From assembly GCA_963771545.1 (NCBI GenBank), contig CAVYTX010000002.1, forward strand, positions 1,488,001-1,552,000: a stretch of DNA of 64,000 bases, written 5' to 3'. The notes under the pieces were generated by a model, which saw only the letters and a list, made by a program, of their open reading frames with translations, had not been told where the DNA came from and did no database searches. Made by a program: the position numbers and the translations under genes. Each line of letters begins with the position of its first letter. The stretch's first letter is position 1. Shown in pieces: positions 19,979 through 29,134 of this stretch. Origin of the DNA: CAKZLS01 sp963771545. GTDB taxonomy: Bacteria; Pseudomonadota; Alphaproteobacteria; Rhodospirillales; Defluviicoccaceae.

Positions 19979-20649
19979 CCACGTTTCCGGGATCGCCGAA
20001 AACACTGAAGGGAGGCCTGGTGGTGGTCGATCCCAAGTCGGCGGCGATCCAGCGCATCATCGCCTTTCAGTACAACCCCTCGGAACTCAGCCGCACCCTT
20101 CAGGTGCAGGCCTTCGGCGGTGGCGGTGGCGGCGGCGGTAGCGGCGAACGGGCCAACGTGGTGCGATTTGCCGCGCCGGCGGTGGAGACGTTCAACTTGA
20201 CCATCGAGCTCGACGCCGCCGACCAACTGGAGTTCCCCAGGGATCATCCGACCACGGTCGAAAACGGGTTGTTTCCACAGATGGCGGCGCTGGAAAGCCT
20301 CGTGCAACCCACCAGCGCCCGCCTTCAGGAAGAAAACAGCCTCGCCGGCCGGGGCACCCTCGAAATCGTCCCGGAGGAAGGGCCGTTGGTGCTGTTCGTC
20401 TGGAGCCGCAAGCGCATCGCTCCGGTGACGGTGACCGACCTCAGCATGACCGAGGAAGCGTTCGATACCGATCTGAACCCCATCCGCGCCAAGGTCACAT
20501 TGGGTTTGCGCGTCCTCAGCGTGCACGACCTCGGCTTCGACCACAAGGGCGGCAGCCTGTTCATGACCTACCTGCAGGCCAAGGAACAGCTCGCGCAAGC
20601 GGCCGAGGCGAGCCCGCTCGGCGCCCTCGGCCTCAACAGCCTGTCATAG
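19975..20649 (+). CDS. eCIS tube-baseplate adaptor (Afp7-like CIS tube protein)
   Basis: 224 residues. FQYNPSELSRTLQVQA near residue 35 is the signature of the CIS tube/gp53-like family, which joins the inner tube to the hub. A run of nine glycines (about residues 45-53, nearly all GGC/GGT codons) forms a flexible loop and may vary in length. LEFPRDHPTTVENG and VLFVWSRKRIAPV are other typical blocks. In Afp7 this domain is fused with a LysM domain; here LysM is a separate gene just downstream. It overlaps the previous gene by 4 bases. Confidence 0.82.
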   Translation: MTTFPGSPKTLKGGLVVVDPKSAAIQRIIAFQYNPSELSRTLQVQAFGGGGGGGGSGERANVVRFAAPAVETFNLTIELDAADQLEFPRDHPTTVENGLFPQMAALESLVQPTSARLQEENSLAGRGTLEIVPEEGPLVLFVWSRKRIAPVTVTDLSMTEEAFDTDLNPIRAKVTLGLRVLSVHDLGFDHKGGSLFMTYLQAKEQLAQAAEASPLGALGLNSLS

Positions 20650-20659
20650 GAAAACGGCC

Positions 20660-21019
20660 ATGGCGGACCCCCTTCAGACCCTGTTGCGTCTCACCCGGGA
20701 AGCCACGACGTTTCCGCCGTCGAGCCGCTATCACGGTATCGCCACCGCCGAAATCACCGGGCCCGGCGGCCGCACGATCGTGTACGTCACTCGCCGGTTT
20801 CTGCCCGATCCGCGCAAACTGTCCACGCAGGGCGCCCATACGGTCGCGGAGGGCGACCGCCTCGACAATATCGCCTCCGACCGGTTCGGCGACGCCACGC
20901 TGTTCTGGCGCGTCGCCGACGCGGAGTTGGCGCTCCGGCCCGAGGATCTCACCAGCGTGCCGGGCCGGAGACTGAGAATCACGCTGCCGCCGGGGGTGGG
21001 AGAACAGGACGGTGATTAA
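20660..21019 (+). CDS. LysM-domain tail protein (gpX/gp53-like)
   Basis: 119 residues. The N-terminal half is strand-rich with RTIVYVTRRFLPDP; the C-terminal half is a LysM domain (AHTVAEGDRLDNIASDRFGD, then WRVADAE). In contractile tails such small LysM proteins clamp the hub and first tube ring rather than digest peptidoglycan. It appears to be the detached C-terminal part of an Afp7-like protein. It lies 10 bases after the adaptor gene and overlaps the hub gene by 8 bases. Confidence 0.8.
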   Translation: MADPLQTLLRLTREATTFPPSSRYHGIATAEITGPGGRTIVYVTRRFLPDPRKLSTQGAHTVAEGDRLDNIASDRFGDATLFWRVADAELALRPEDLTSVPGRRLRITLPPGVGEQDGD

Positions 21020-22139
21020 GCGGCTTCAATTCACGCTGATGGTGGGGCCGGTGGTGGCGGTGCCGGCGCCGCGCATGGTGCTGGACGCGCTGGTCAGCGC
21101 CGAGGTCACCATTACCGCCCGCGCCGTCTCCGTGTTCCGTCTCGCCTTCCGCATCGACAAGAATTCGCCTCTCGCCACTTTGTTCCTGCTGGCCGGCGGC
21201 GGCGCGGCGCCGCCGATCCGGGTGATCTTGGTGGCCACCGTAAACGGGGGCGCCAACGTTCTCATCGACGGGATCATGACCCGTCACGAATTTCAGCCGA
21301 GCGCGCGGGAGGGCGGCGCCACCCTCACCATCATCGGCGAGGACCTGACCAAGATGATGGACTTCATCGATTTCTCGGGCGTTCCCTATCCGGCGATGCC
21401 GGCGGAGGCGCGGGTCGCGCTGATCGTCGCCAAGTACGCCCCGTTCGGGATGATCCCCATGATCATCCCCAGCCTGTTCATCGATGTTCCCATCCCGACC
21501 GACCGCATCCCCCGCCACCAGGGCACGGATCTCAACTACATCAACCTGCTGGCCGACGACGTGGGGTACGTGTTCTACATCAAGCCGGGCCCCGAGCCCG
21601 GTCTCAACATCGCCTACTGGGGCCCCGAGATCCGCATCGGCGCGCCGCAACCGGCGCTGACGGCGGACATGGGCGTCCACACCAACGTGGAAGATATCAG
21701 CGTCAGTTACGAGCCGGAGGAGCGCGAATTGCCGGTGGCTTTTATCCACAACGCCCTCACCAAGGCGCCGATCCCGGTTCCGGTGCCGGACATCGCGCCG
21801 CTGCGGCCACCGCTGGGCCTGGTGCCGCCCATCCCCAAGAAGATCCGCCCCATCGACGACACCGCCAAGCTATCGCCGCTGCAAGCGGCGGCCAAGGCGC
21901 TGGCACGCGCCTCGGACACCTCGGACGGCGTGTCGGTGAGCGGTTCGCTCGACGTGACCCGGTACGGCCACGTGCTGAAGGCGCGGGAACTGGTGGGGGT
22001 GCGCGGCGTCGGCGAGGCCTTCGACGGCCTCTATTACGTCAAGAGCGTCACCCACCGGGTGGAGCGCGGCTCGCTCAACACCAGCTTCGATCTCGCCCGC
22101 GACGGGCTCCTCTCCACTGTCCCAAGGGTTCCGACATGA
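21012..22139 (+). CDS. eCIS hub protein (gpD/VgrG N-terminal-like, Afp8-type)
   Basis: 375 residues from a GTG at 21012 that overlaps the LysM stop. The fold cues are those of phage late-control protein D: a first barrel domain (residues 1-110), a middle with VALIVAKYAPFG and RHQGTDLNYINLLADDVGYV, which is the gpD/VgrG signature, and a last domain ending FDGLYYVKSVTHRVERGSL. It forms the trimeric hub beneath the tube. In Afp8 and VgrG the hub and spike are one protein; here the spike is a separate downstream gene, overlapping by 4 bases. Confidence 0.88.
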   Translation: MIKRLQFTLMVGPVVAVPAPRMVLDALVSAEVTITARAVSVFRLAFRIDKNSPLATLFLLAGGGAAPPIRVILVATVNGGANVLIDGIMTRHEFQPSAREGGATLTIIGEDLTKMMDFIDFSGVPYPAMPAEARVALIVAKYAPFGMIPMIIPSLFIDVPIPTDRIPRHQGTDLNYINLLADDVGYVFYIKPGPEPGLNIAYWGPEIRIGAPQPALTADMGVHTNVEDISVSYEPEERELPVAFIHNALTKAPIPVPVPDIAPLRPPLGLVPPIPKKIRPIDDTAKLSPLQAAAKALARASDTSDGVSVSGSLDVTRYGHVLKARELVGVRGVGEAFDGLYYVKSVTHRVERGSLNTSFDLARDGLLSTVPRVPT

Positions 22140-22651
22140 CGGAAAAGAAACGTTTCCTCGGCAAATTCCGCGGCACCGTCATCAACAACGTGGACCCCAT
22201 GAACCAGGGTCGCATCCAGGCCATCGTCCCGGACGTCTCCACCGTCATACCCACAAGCTGGGCGATGCCGTGCGTGCCCATGGCGGGAATCCAGACCGGC
22301 GTGCTGGCGGTGCCGCCCATCGGCGGCGGCGTCTGGATCGAGTTCGAGCAGGGCGACCCCGATTATCCGATCTGGGTCGGCGGTTTCTTCGGCTCGGCCG
22401 CCGAGATCCCGGCGCTGGCGTTGTTGGCGCCGCCGGCGGTGCCGTCCATCACCATGCAGACGCCGCTGCAAAACGGCATCACCGTCAACGACGTGCCGGG
22501 CCCGACCGGCGGCATCATGCTGAAATCGGCCACCGGGGCCACCATCATCGTCAACGATACCGGCATCTACATCCAGAACGGCAAGGGCGCCAGCATCGTC
22601 ATGACCGGCCCCACCGTGACCGTCAACCAGGGCGCCTTGGTGGTGACCTGA
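22136..22651 (+). CDS. eCIS spike / baseplate assembly protein V (gp5-like OB domain)
   Basis: 171 residues. The N-terminal OB-fold has FRGTVINNVDPMNQGRIQ, PCVPMAG, IGGGVWIEFEQGDPDYPIW and GGFFGS, the standard gpV/gp5/VgrG OB motifs. The C-terminal 50 residues (GGIMLKSATGATIIVNDTGI, then MTGPTVTVN) are short repeats expected to form a beta-helical needle. It would be the membrane-piercing spike on the hub, tipped by the PAAR-like protein encoded next. No lysozyme domain is present. Confidence 0.9.
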   Translation: MTEKKRFLGKFRGTVINNVDPMNQGRIQAIVPDVSTVIPTSWAMPCVPMAGIQTGVLAVPPIGGGVWIEFEQGDPDYPIWVGGFFGSAAEIPALALLAPPAVPSITMQTPLQNGITVNDVPGPTGGIMLKSATGATIIVNDTGIYIQNGKGASIVMTGPTVTVNQGALVVT

Positions 22652-22676
22652 GATTGGGAAAGGAGGACGCGACGCC

Positions 22677-23009
22677 ATGCCAGGTCTTTTGATGCATGTG
22701 GGAGCGACGGCCATGTGCCCGCACGGCGGACCCATGAGCATCGTTTCGTCCAATGCCCGCGTGCTGGTCTCCGGACAGCCGGTGTCGACGGTCGGCGATC
22801 AATACCTGATCGCCGGCTGCGCCTTCACCGTCGGGACCAAGCCGCAGCCCTGCATCATGGCGCGCTGGCTGGTACCGGCGACGCGTGTCCTGGTCAATGG
22901 CCAGCCGGCGGTGCTCAACACGTCGACGGGGCTGTGTTTCAGCGCCGAACAGATCCCGCAGGGCCCGCCCATGGTGGTGGTGACCCAGCCGCGCGTCACC
23001 GGCATGTGA
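22677..23009 (+). CDS. PAAR-like tip protein
   Basis: 110 residues with the pattern of PAAR-like spike sharpeners: HVGATAMCPHGGPMSIVSS at the start, RVLVSGQPVSTVGDQYLIAG, and a second RVLVNGQPAVLNTST repeat. Two Cys residues with nearby His could bind the tip metal. It would sit at the very point of the spike. GGAGG lies upstream of the ATG. There is no C-terminal toxin extension. Confidence 0.8.
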   Translation: MPGLLMHVGATAMCPHGGPMSIVSSNARVLVSGQPVSTVGDQYLIAGCAFTVGTKPQPCIMARWLVPATRVLVNGQPAVLNTSTGLCFSAEQIPQGPPMVVVTQPRVTGM

Positions 23010-23024
23010 GGAGGACGGGCGAGA

Positions 23025-23381
23025 ATGGTCATGGATTTTCCGTTCCATATCGCCGCCGACGGGCGGACCGCGACCACCTCCGGCGACGCCTATATTCGCG
23101 ATCTGATCGAGCAGGTGCTGTTCACCGCGCCGGGCGAGCGGGTCAACCGCCCGGATTTCGGCAGCGGGCTGCATCAACTGGTGTTCGCCCCCAACTCCGA
23201 CGAAACCGCGGCGGCGGTGCAATTGCTGGTGCAGGGCGCGTTGCAGCAATGGCTGGGCGACCTGATCGAGTTGAACGCCGTGGAGATCGTCTCGGAAGAC
23301 GCACGTCTGGACATCGCCGTGCGCTACACGGTGCGCGCCACCGGCGCCCGCGAACAGGCCGAATTCCGGCGGGAGCTGTGA
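23025..23381 (+). CDS. eCIS baseplate wedge protein, GPW/gp25 family
   Basis: 118 residues. Motifs RDLIEQVLFTAPGERVNRPD and FGSGLHQLVFAPN are the conserved EPR-region-like core of gp25 proteins, which link the baseplate wedge to the first sheath ring. The start may be the ATG at 23025 or MDFPFH at 23031. It is placed 15 bases after the tip gene and 1 base before the next gene. Confidence 0.92.
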   Translation: MVMDFPFHIAADGRTATTSGDAYIRDLIEQVLFTAPGERVNRPDFGSGLHQLVFAPNSDETAAAVQLLVQGALQQWLGDLIELNAVEIVSEDARLDIAVRYTVRATGAREQAEFRREL

Positions 23382-23382
23382 C

Positions 23383-25908
23383 ATGAGCACCCAGTACCGC
23401 TGCACGAACCTCAAACGTCAGGCGCTGGTGCGCCAGCACGCCACGCTCAACGGCATCGACTATCTGGAGGTGCTCGATCACGACGCGCCGGCCGGCAGCC
23501 CGCCTCAGCAAACCCTGCTGGTCCGCTGTCTGAAGCCGGTCTCGGGACTGGACGGCGACAACGTCGCCATCGCCGGCGGGGTCCGGGTCACGCCAGTGGA
23601 TGTGGACTGGGCCGCCACCGCCACGGCCATCCCCACCGCCATCCGCGATACCCTGAGCGCCGGCGAGAAGAACTTGTTCGACAACCTGACCGACGGCGAC
23701 CGGGTTTTGATCGCGCGTACCGACGCGGCCGGCGATTTCTCCGTCTACACGCTGCGGTTGGTGGCGTCGCCCGTCGACGGCGGCGCGCCCGCCGGGTTCG
23801 ACCCGCAACTGGTGGCGGTGGACTTCTCGTTCAAGGTGGAATGCCGCAACGATTTCGATTGCAAGGTGGAGACCGTCTGCCCGCCGCCCGTGTTCCCGGC
23901 GCCGGCCATCGATTACATGGCGCGCGACTACGAAAGCTTCCGCCGGCTGATGCTGGACCGGCTGTCGGTGACGCTCGCCGACGGCGGCTGGAAGAGCCGA
24001 AGCGCCGCCGACCTCGGGGTGGCGCTGGTGGAGAGCGTCGCGTACGTGGCCGATCACCTGAACTATTACCAGGACGCCGTCGCCACCGAAGCCTATCTGG
24101 ACACCGCCCGCACCCGCACCTCGGTGCGCCGCCATACCCGGCTTCTGGACTACGCCCTGCACGACGGCTGCAACGCCCGCGCGTGGGTGTGCATCGAGGT
24201 CGAGACCGACCTGCTGCCCAGCGGTCCCGGCGTCCCGGTCATCCCCAAGGGCGCCAAGCTGGTGGTGGGCCGTCCCAACGGCGGCGCGGTGCTCGACGAA
24301 AAGACCTTCCGGGACATGGCGAGCGAACGGCCCATCGTGTTCGAGACGCTGCACCACGTCCCCAACCTGTTGGCGCTGCGCGGCGAGATCCCCTTTTACA
24401 CGTGGTCGGAACCCGAGTGCTGCCTGCCCAAGGGCGCGACCCGGGCCACCCTCAAGGGCGCGGCGGCGGACCTCGATCTCCACGCCGGCGACGTGCTGAT
24501 TTTCGAGGAGGTCCACGACCCCGAGACGAAACTGGCCGCCGACGCCGACCTCGCCAAACGCCATGCCGTGCGGCTCGACAGCGAGCCCGTGGGCGACACC
24601 GACCCGCTCACCGGCGACGACGTGCTCGAGATTTCGTGGCACGCGGCGGACGCGCTGCCGTTTCCCCTCTGCCTCCACGAGCTGGAGGTGGGCGGCGAGA
24701 CCAAGGCGGCAAGCGTCGCGCGCGGCAACGCGGTGCTCGCCGATCACGGCCTCACCATCGACGACGAGCCGCTGGTGGAGATGCCAGGCGCGGCGTTCCT
24801 GCCGAGAAGCCGGCCGCAACTGGCCCGCACCGGGATCACCATGAGCGTGCCCTACGATCACAATGCCGCCCGCGATGCTCCCGCCGCCGACATCCTCGAC
24901 AAATCGCCCCGCGCGGCGCTGGCCCAGGTGACGCTCGGCGAGGGCGGCGACACGTGGACGGTCATGCGCGACCTGTTGAGCAGCGATCGCTTCGCCCGTC
25001 ACTTCGTGGTGGAGACGGAGGACGATGGCGTCGCGCACCTGCGTTTTGGGCGCGAGCCGGAAGGCCGCGAACCCTCCAACATCTCGCTTCTCACCGCCCG
25101 CTGCCGGATCGGCAATGGCTCCGCCGGCAACGTCGGCGCCGAGGCCATCAGCCGGATTGTCGAAGCCCCAGGCCTGACCCTCGACCCCGATCAGATCGTC
25201 CGCGTGCGCAACCCGCTGCCGGCGTCCGGCGGCGTCGCTCCCGAACCCCTCGCCAAGGCCCGCCTCGACGCGCCGGAAGCGTTCCGCATCCAGGAGCGCT
25301 GCGTCACCGAGGGCGATTACGCGCGCGCCGCCGAGGGCCATCCCGAGGTGCAGAAGGCGGCGGCGACGCTGCGCTGGACCGGAAGCTGGCACACCATGTT
25401 CGTGACCGTGGACCGGATCGGCGGACGCGCCATCGACGCGGAGTTCGAAGACCGGCTGGTCCGTTTCCTCGATCCGCTCCGGCTCGCCGGCCACGACCTG
25501 GAGATCGACGGGCCACGGTTCGTGCCGCTGGAGATCGCCATGACGGTGTGCGTGGCCCCGGGCTATTACCCGGCGCAGGTGAAGCGGGCGCTGTTCGAGA
25601 CGTTCGCGCGATCGGATCTGCAGGACGGACGGCGCGGTTTCTTCCATCCGGACAACTTCACCTTCAACCAGTCGCTGTATCTCAGCTCGGTGATCGCCCA
25701 GGCGATGGCGGTGCCGGGGGTGTCGTGGGTGGACATCGACGACACGCCGCCAAAACCGGGCCGCTTCCAGCGCTTCGGGCGTGTCGCCAACAACGAGATC
25801 GTGAACGGACGCATCGACGTCGGGCGGCTCGAGATCATCCGCCTCGACAACGACCCGAGCCAGCCGGAAAACGGCACCCTCGCGTTCCTCATGGAGGGCG
25901 GACAATGA
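23383..25908 (+). CDS. Large baseplate assembly protein (Afp11/gpJ-like)
   Basis: 841 residues. The protein belongs to the putative baseplate assembly family of eCIS and related tails. The stretch PAIDYMARDYESFRRLMLDR (about residue 178) and YVADHLNYYQDAVATEAYL are the recurrent wedge motifs. The C-terminal region (MTVCVAPGYYPAQVKRALFE and VIAQAMAVPGVSWVDI) matches gpJ/gp6-like baseplate wedges. The N-terminal 175 residues are an additional strand-rich domain. It would form the wedge triangle around the hub. It overlaps the following baseplate gene by ATGA. Confidence 0.88.
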   Translation: MSTQYRCTNLKRQALVRQHATLNGIDYLEVLDHDAPAGSPPQQTLLVRCLKPVSGLDGDNVAIAGGVRVTPVDVDWAATATAIPTAIRDTLSAGEKNLFDNLTDGDRVLIARTDAAGDFSVYTLRLVASPVDGGAPAGFDPQLVAVDFSFKVECRNDFDCKVETVCPPPVFPAPAIDYMARDYESFRRLMLDRLSVTLADGGWKSRSAADLGVALVESVAYVADHLNYYQDAVATEAYLDTARTRTSVRRHTRLLDYALHDGCNARAWVCIEVETDLLPSGPGVPVIPKGAKLVVGRPNGGAVLDEKTFRDMASERPIVFETLHHVPNLLALRGEIPFYTWSEPECCLPKGATRATLKGAAADLDLHAGDVLIFEEVHDPETKLAADADLAKRHAVRLDSEPVGDTDPLTGDDVLEISWHAADALPFPLCLHELEVGGETKAASVARGNAVLADHGLTIDDEPLVEMPGAAFLPRSRPQLARTGITMSVPYDHNAARDAPAADILDKSPRAALAQVTLGEGGDTWTVMRDLLSSDRFARHFVVETEDDGVAHLRFGREPEGREPSNISLLTARCRIGNGSAGNVGAEAISRIVEAPGLTLDPDQIVRVRNPLPASGGVAPEPLAKARLDAPEAFRIQERCVTEGDYARAAEGHPEVQKAAATLRWTGSWHTMFVTVDRIGGRAIDAEFEDRLVRFLDPLRLAGHDLEIDGPRFVPLEIAMTVCVAPGYYPAQVKRALFETFARSDLQDGRRGFFHPDNFTFNQSLYLSSVIAQAMAVPGVSWVDIDDTPPKPGRFQRFGRVANNEIVNGRIDVGRLEIIRLDNDPSQPENGTLAFLMEGGQ

Positions 25909-28859
25909 CCGGCCGCGACGATATCCGCCTCGACGACTGCTTCTGCTGCGACAACGGCCTGGAGATCCCGGCGATCCACAACCGTCCCGGTCTGCCAGCG
26001 TTGAACTACCGCCTCGCCACCCACGGCGAATTCCTCGAGCGCATGCTGCGGCGCATCGGCGGGCAGACTTTCGCGGACGGCATCGGTGCCGGCCTTCGGC
26101 CCCTGGAGACGCTGAAGACACGGCGCGTCGACGACGAGGCCATCGCTTTGCTGGACGCCGCCGCCGTGACTACCGACGTCCTCACCTTCTATCAGGAGCG
26201 CATCGCCAACGAGGGCTATCTGCGCACCGCCACCGAACGGCTGTCGGTGCGGCTGCTCGCCCGCGCCATCGGCTATCAGCTCAACCCCGGGGTCGCCGCC
26301 ACCGCGTATCTGGAATTCACCATCGACACCGCGCCGGGCGCGCCGGGCCAAGCCGTCGTTCCGGTGGGCACCAAGGTGCAAAGCGTGCCGCCGCAGGAGA
26401 AGCTGCCGCAAACCTTCGAAACGGTGGAGGAGATTCAGGCGCGCGCCGAGTGGAACGCCATCGCCGTGCGAACCACCCGGCCGCAAAAGCTCGGCATCGC
26501 CGGCGGCAAGCTCTATCTGCTCGGCGCCGACGGCAGCCTGCAGTCGGGCGCGCCCGGCGTCGTGGATCTGGCGGTCAATTCGCTGTTCCTGGTGGGCGGC
26601 GTGGAACTTCCCGAAGGGGCCGCCACCGTGCCCGCCTTTCCGCTGAGCGAATTTTTCCTCGCTGGCACCGACACCCGGCTCGCGGCCGGAGACCGGCTGC
26701 TGGTGGTGGGACACAGCGCCGCCGGCGGCGATCCCAAAACCTCGACCATGGTGCTTCGCCTCACCGAGGTGGAGGAGCAGACCGCCGCGCCGCCGGGCGT
26801 GAACGACGAGACCGCGCCGCCGTTCGACCGCACCCGTGTCGCCTTCGCCGAGAAGCAGGCGCCGCCGCCGTTCTTCTTCACGTTTTCGCTGCTGCCGGCG
26901 ACGATCTCGGTCGCCACAATTCCGTTTACCGGCACGTCGGTCGGCTCCAACATTCTCGGCCAATCCTGGCGGGAGAAGGACCTCAACGCCTTCCTGACCT
27001 ACAACCGCTGGGGGCGCGGAAATCTGGTGAGGTATGTCGCCACCACCCGCAAACCGCCGCCGCTGCCGCCGTCGGAGGGTGTGTTCGGCTTCGGAGACCG
27101 GCTGGGTGCTTTCGGCCACAACGCGCCTAAGTGGAACACCCTACCTCCGCGCAAGACGGGAGATAGAGGAAACGTCGACCCCCACCCCAATAATTGGGAC
27201 GGCAACTTCGGCTGGCAAATATGGAAAGATCCCAATACGGACCCGGCTCCCTTCTGGTCGGAATCAGGCTCTGACATGTACCTGGAGCGGGCGCGGCCGG
27301 AGATCGTTCCCGGCGGGTGGGTGGTGCTGGAAACCGCGTCCGGACTGGCCGAGGCCTACCGGGTGCGCGACGTGGCCGAGAAATCCACGGTGGGCTTCGC
27401 GCTCAGCGCCAAATCCACCGGCCTCACCCTCGGTGGCGCCAACGGCGATCCGCTGGCGGACGACGGCACTGACAAGCCGGCGAGCTTTCGGGTCCGGGAC
27501 ACCACCGTCCACGCCGTGAGCCGGCAACGCCCGCTCGCCGCGCTGCCCATCGACGAGCCGGTGGCGGCGGGTTCCGAGAAACTGCCGCTGGCGGAGATGG
27601 TGCTGGGCCTCGGCGTCGGCCGCGCGATGATCCTCACTGGCGAGCGCCAGGATCTCGACGGCGTCGTCGACCACGAGGTGATCGAGGTCCTGGACGCCGT
27701 CCACGATGGCGGTTTCACCACCCTGTCGCTAACCAAGGGCCTCGCCCATCCGTACAAGCGCAGGACGGTGCGCATCTCCGCCAACGTCGCCAAGGCGACC
27801 CATGGCGAGACCGTGCACGAACCGCTCGGCAACGGCGACCGCTCCCGCAAGAACCAGACCTTTACCCTCAAGAAGCCGCCGCTCACTTACGTTACCGCCC
27901 GCTCCGCCAGCGGCGGCGAAAGCACGCTGACCGTGGAGGTCAACGGCATCAAGTGGGGGGAGGCGCCGGCGCTGTTTCCGCTCGGCGCCAACGACGAGAA
28001 ATACATCACGCGGATCGAGGAGGACGGCGGCGTCAAGGTGATCTTCGGCGACGGCGAGCGCGGCTCGCGCCTTCCCACCGGGACCACCAACGTCAACGCC
28101 ACCTATCGCAGCGGCATCGGCCCGGACGGCGACGTGGCCGCCGACACGCTCACCATCCTGCAATCGAAGCCGCTCGGCATCCGGTCGGTGGTCAACCCGC
28201 TCGCCGCCGGCGGCTCGCAGGCGCCCGAAAACGTCGCCGACGCCCGCGACAACGCGCCGCTCCGGGTGCTGACCCTGGACCGCATCGTGTCGCTCAAGGA
28301 CTTCGCGGACTTCGCCCGCGCCTTCGCCGGCATCGGCAAGTCGGAGGCGGTGTCCATCTGGAACGGCGCGCGCCAGGTGATTTACGTCACCGTCGCCGAG
28401 GCCGACGGCGACGTCATCGACGAGACATCGGACCTGTTCGACAATCTCAAGGACTCCATCGACGACGCCCGCGACCCCATCCAAAGCGTCGAGGTGGCCG
28501 GCCACAAACAGCTTCTGTTCACCGTCGAAGCTTCCCTCGTCATCGATCCGCGCCGTCGCGCCGAAGACGTGCTGGCGGCGGCGGAAACGGCGCTCGCCGA
28601 GCGCTTCTCATTTCCCAACCGCGCGTTCGGCCAGCCGGTGACCGCCGCCGAGGTGATGACCCTGCTGGACGGCGTCGACGGCGTGATCGCCGCCGACCTC
28701 GACAGGCTCTACCTGGTCACCGACCCGGACGGACCGGCGCAGACCCGGCCGCCGGCCATGCTGCCGGCCCGCCGGGCGCGATGGGAGTCGGGCGCTATCG
28801 CGCCGGCCGAATTGCTGCTGCTGGCGCCCGTCGGCGCCCTGTTGACGGAGGCCACATGA
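25905..28859 (+). CDS. Second large baseplate assembly protein (Afp12-like)
   Basis: 984 residues from the ATG at 25905 within the overlap with the previous gene. It starts with ALNYRLATHGEFLERMLRRI and DVLTFYQERIANEGYLRTAT, the family signature of the partner wedge protein. The middle (residues 280-480) is a long insert with Pro/Trp-rich loops, and the end (KDFADFARAFAGIGKSEAV, then FGQPVTAAEVMTLLDGVDG) is the gpJ-like fold. The two large proteins probably heterodimerise in the wedge, as gp6/gp7 or Afp11/Afp12 do. Its last bases recur 275 bases downstream. Confidence 0.87.
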   Translation: MTGRDDIRLDDCFCCDNGLEIPAIHNRPGLPALNYRLATHGEFLERMLRRIGGQTFADGIGAGLRPLETLKTRRVDDEAIALLDAAAVTTDVLTFYQERIANEGYLRTATERLSVRLLARAIGYQLNPGVAATAYLEFTIDTAPGAPGQAVVPVGTKVQSVPPQEKLPQTFETVEEIQARAEWNAIAVRTTRPQKLGIAGGKLYLLGADGSLQSGAPGVVDLAVNSLFLVGGVELPEGAATVPAFPLSEFFLAGTDTRLAAGDRLLVVGHSAAGGDPKTSTMVLRLTEVEEQTAAPPGVNDETAPPFDRTRVAFAEKQAPPPFFFTFSLLPATISVATIPFTGTSVGSNILGQSWREKDLNAFLTYNRWGRGNLVRYVATTRKPPPLPPSEGVFGFGDRLGAFGHNAPKWNTLPPRKTGDRGNVDPHPNNWDGNFGWQIWKDPNTDPAPFWSESGSDMYLERARPEIVPGGWVVLETASGLAEAYRVRDVAEKSTVGFALSAKSTGLTLGGANGDPLADDGTDKPASFRVRDTTVHAVSRQRPLAALPIDEPVAAGSEKLPLAEMVLGLGVGRAMILTGERQDLDGVVDHEVIEVLDAVHDGGFTTLSLTKGLAHPYKRRTVRISANVAKATHGETVHEPLGNGDRSRKNQTFTLKKPPLTYVTARSASGGESTLTVEVNGIKWGEAPALFPLGANDEKYITRIEEDGGVKVIFGDGERGSRLPTGTTNVNATYRSGIGPDGDVAADTLTILQSKPLGIRSVVNPLAAGGSQAPENVADARDNAPLRVLTLDRIVSLKDFADFARAFAGIGKSEAVSIWNGARQVIYVTVAEADGDVIDETSDLFDNLKDSIDDARDPIQSVEVAGHKQLLFTVEASLVIDPRRRAEDVLAAAETALAERFSFPNRAFGQPVTAAEVMTLLDGVDGVIAADLDRLYLVTDPDGPAQTRPPAMLPARRARWESGAIAPAELLLLAPVGALLTEAT

Positions 28860-29134
28860 CCAGCCGAGCCGACAGCCCCTGGAGCGTTATGACCGGCGGC
28901 GTTTTTGGTGCGGGATATCCGAGGCATAAGTCGCTGCTTTGGGAAGCGGAGCGCCGATCCGCGTTCGCTGCCGGTGAAGGCGAGCCCCCTTCAATGCGCG
29001 GGGGCCAAAGCAGCGAAGCTAGCTTAGCGCGGGACGCCGCGCCGGGCCAAGCCCCGCTTGGGGAAGCCCGCACCGCGCTGGAAAAAGGAGAGGGCGCCCC
29101 CGGCCCCGGCGCCCTGTTGACGGAGGTCCCATGA
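28856..29134 (+). CDS. Doubtful 92-residue ORF on a 275-bp insert
   Basis: An in-frame ORF between two baseplate genes, overlapping both by 4 bases. Its product is low-complexity (Gly/Ala/Glu) with no recognised family. The DNA between is bordered by a 20-bp direct repeat, CGGCGCCCTGTTGACGGAGG, at 28832-28851 and 29107-29126. So the ORF ends with nearly the same residues (GALLTE) as the upstream baseplate protein. It may be no more than an insertion that kept the ribosome site and start of the next gene. Short complementary segments (CGCTGCTTTGG at about 28931, and its complement at about 29006) suggest a hairpin. Confidence 0.3.
   Translation: MTSRADSPWSVMTGGVFGAGYPRHKSLLWEAERRSAFAAGEGEPPSMRGGQSSEASLARDAAPGQAPLGEARTALEKGEGAPGPGALLTEVP

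Noticed and set aside
23143..26121. A 992-codon minus-strand open frame opposite the baseplate genes
   Set aside because: It is a GC-rich antisense shadow; its product is Arg/His/Gly-rich without family motifs, while the plus strand codes for well-recognised baseplate proteins.
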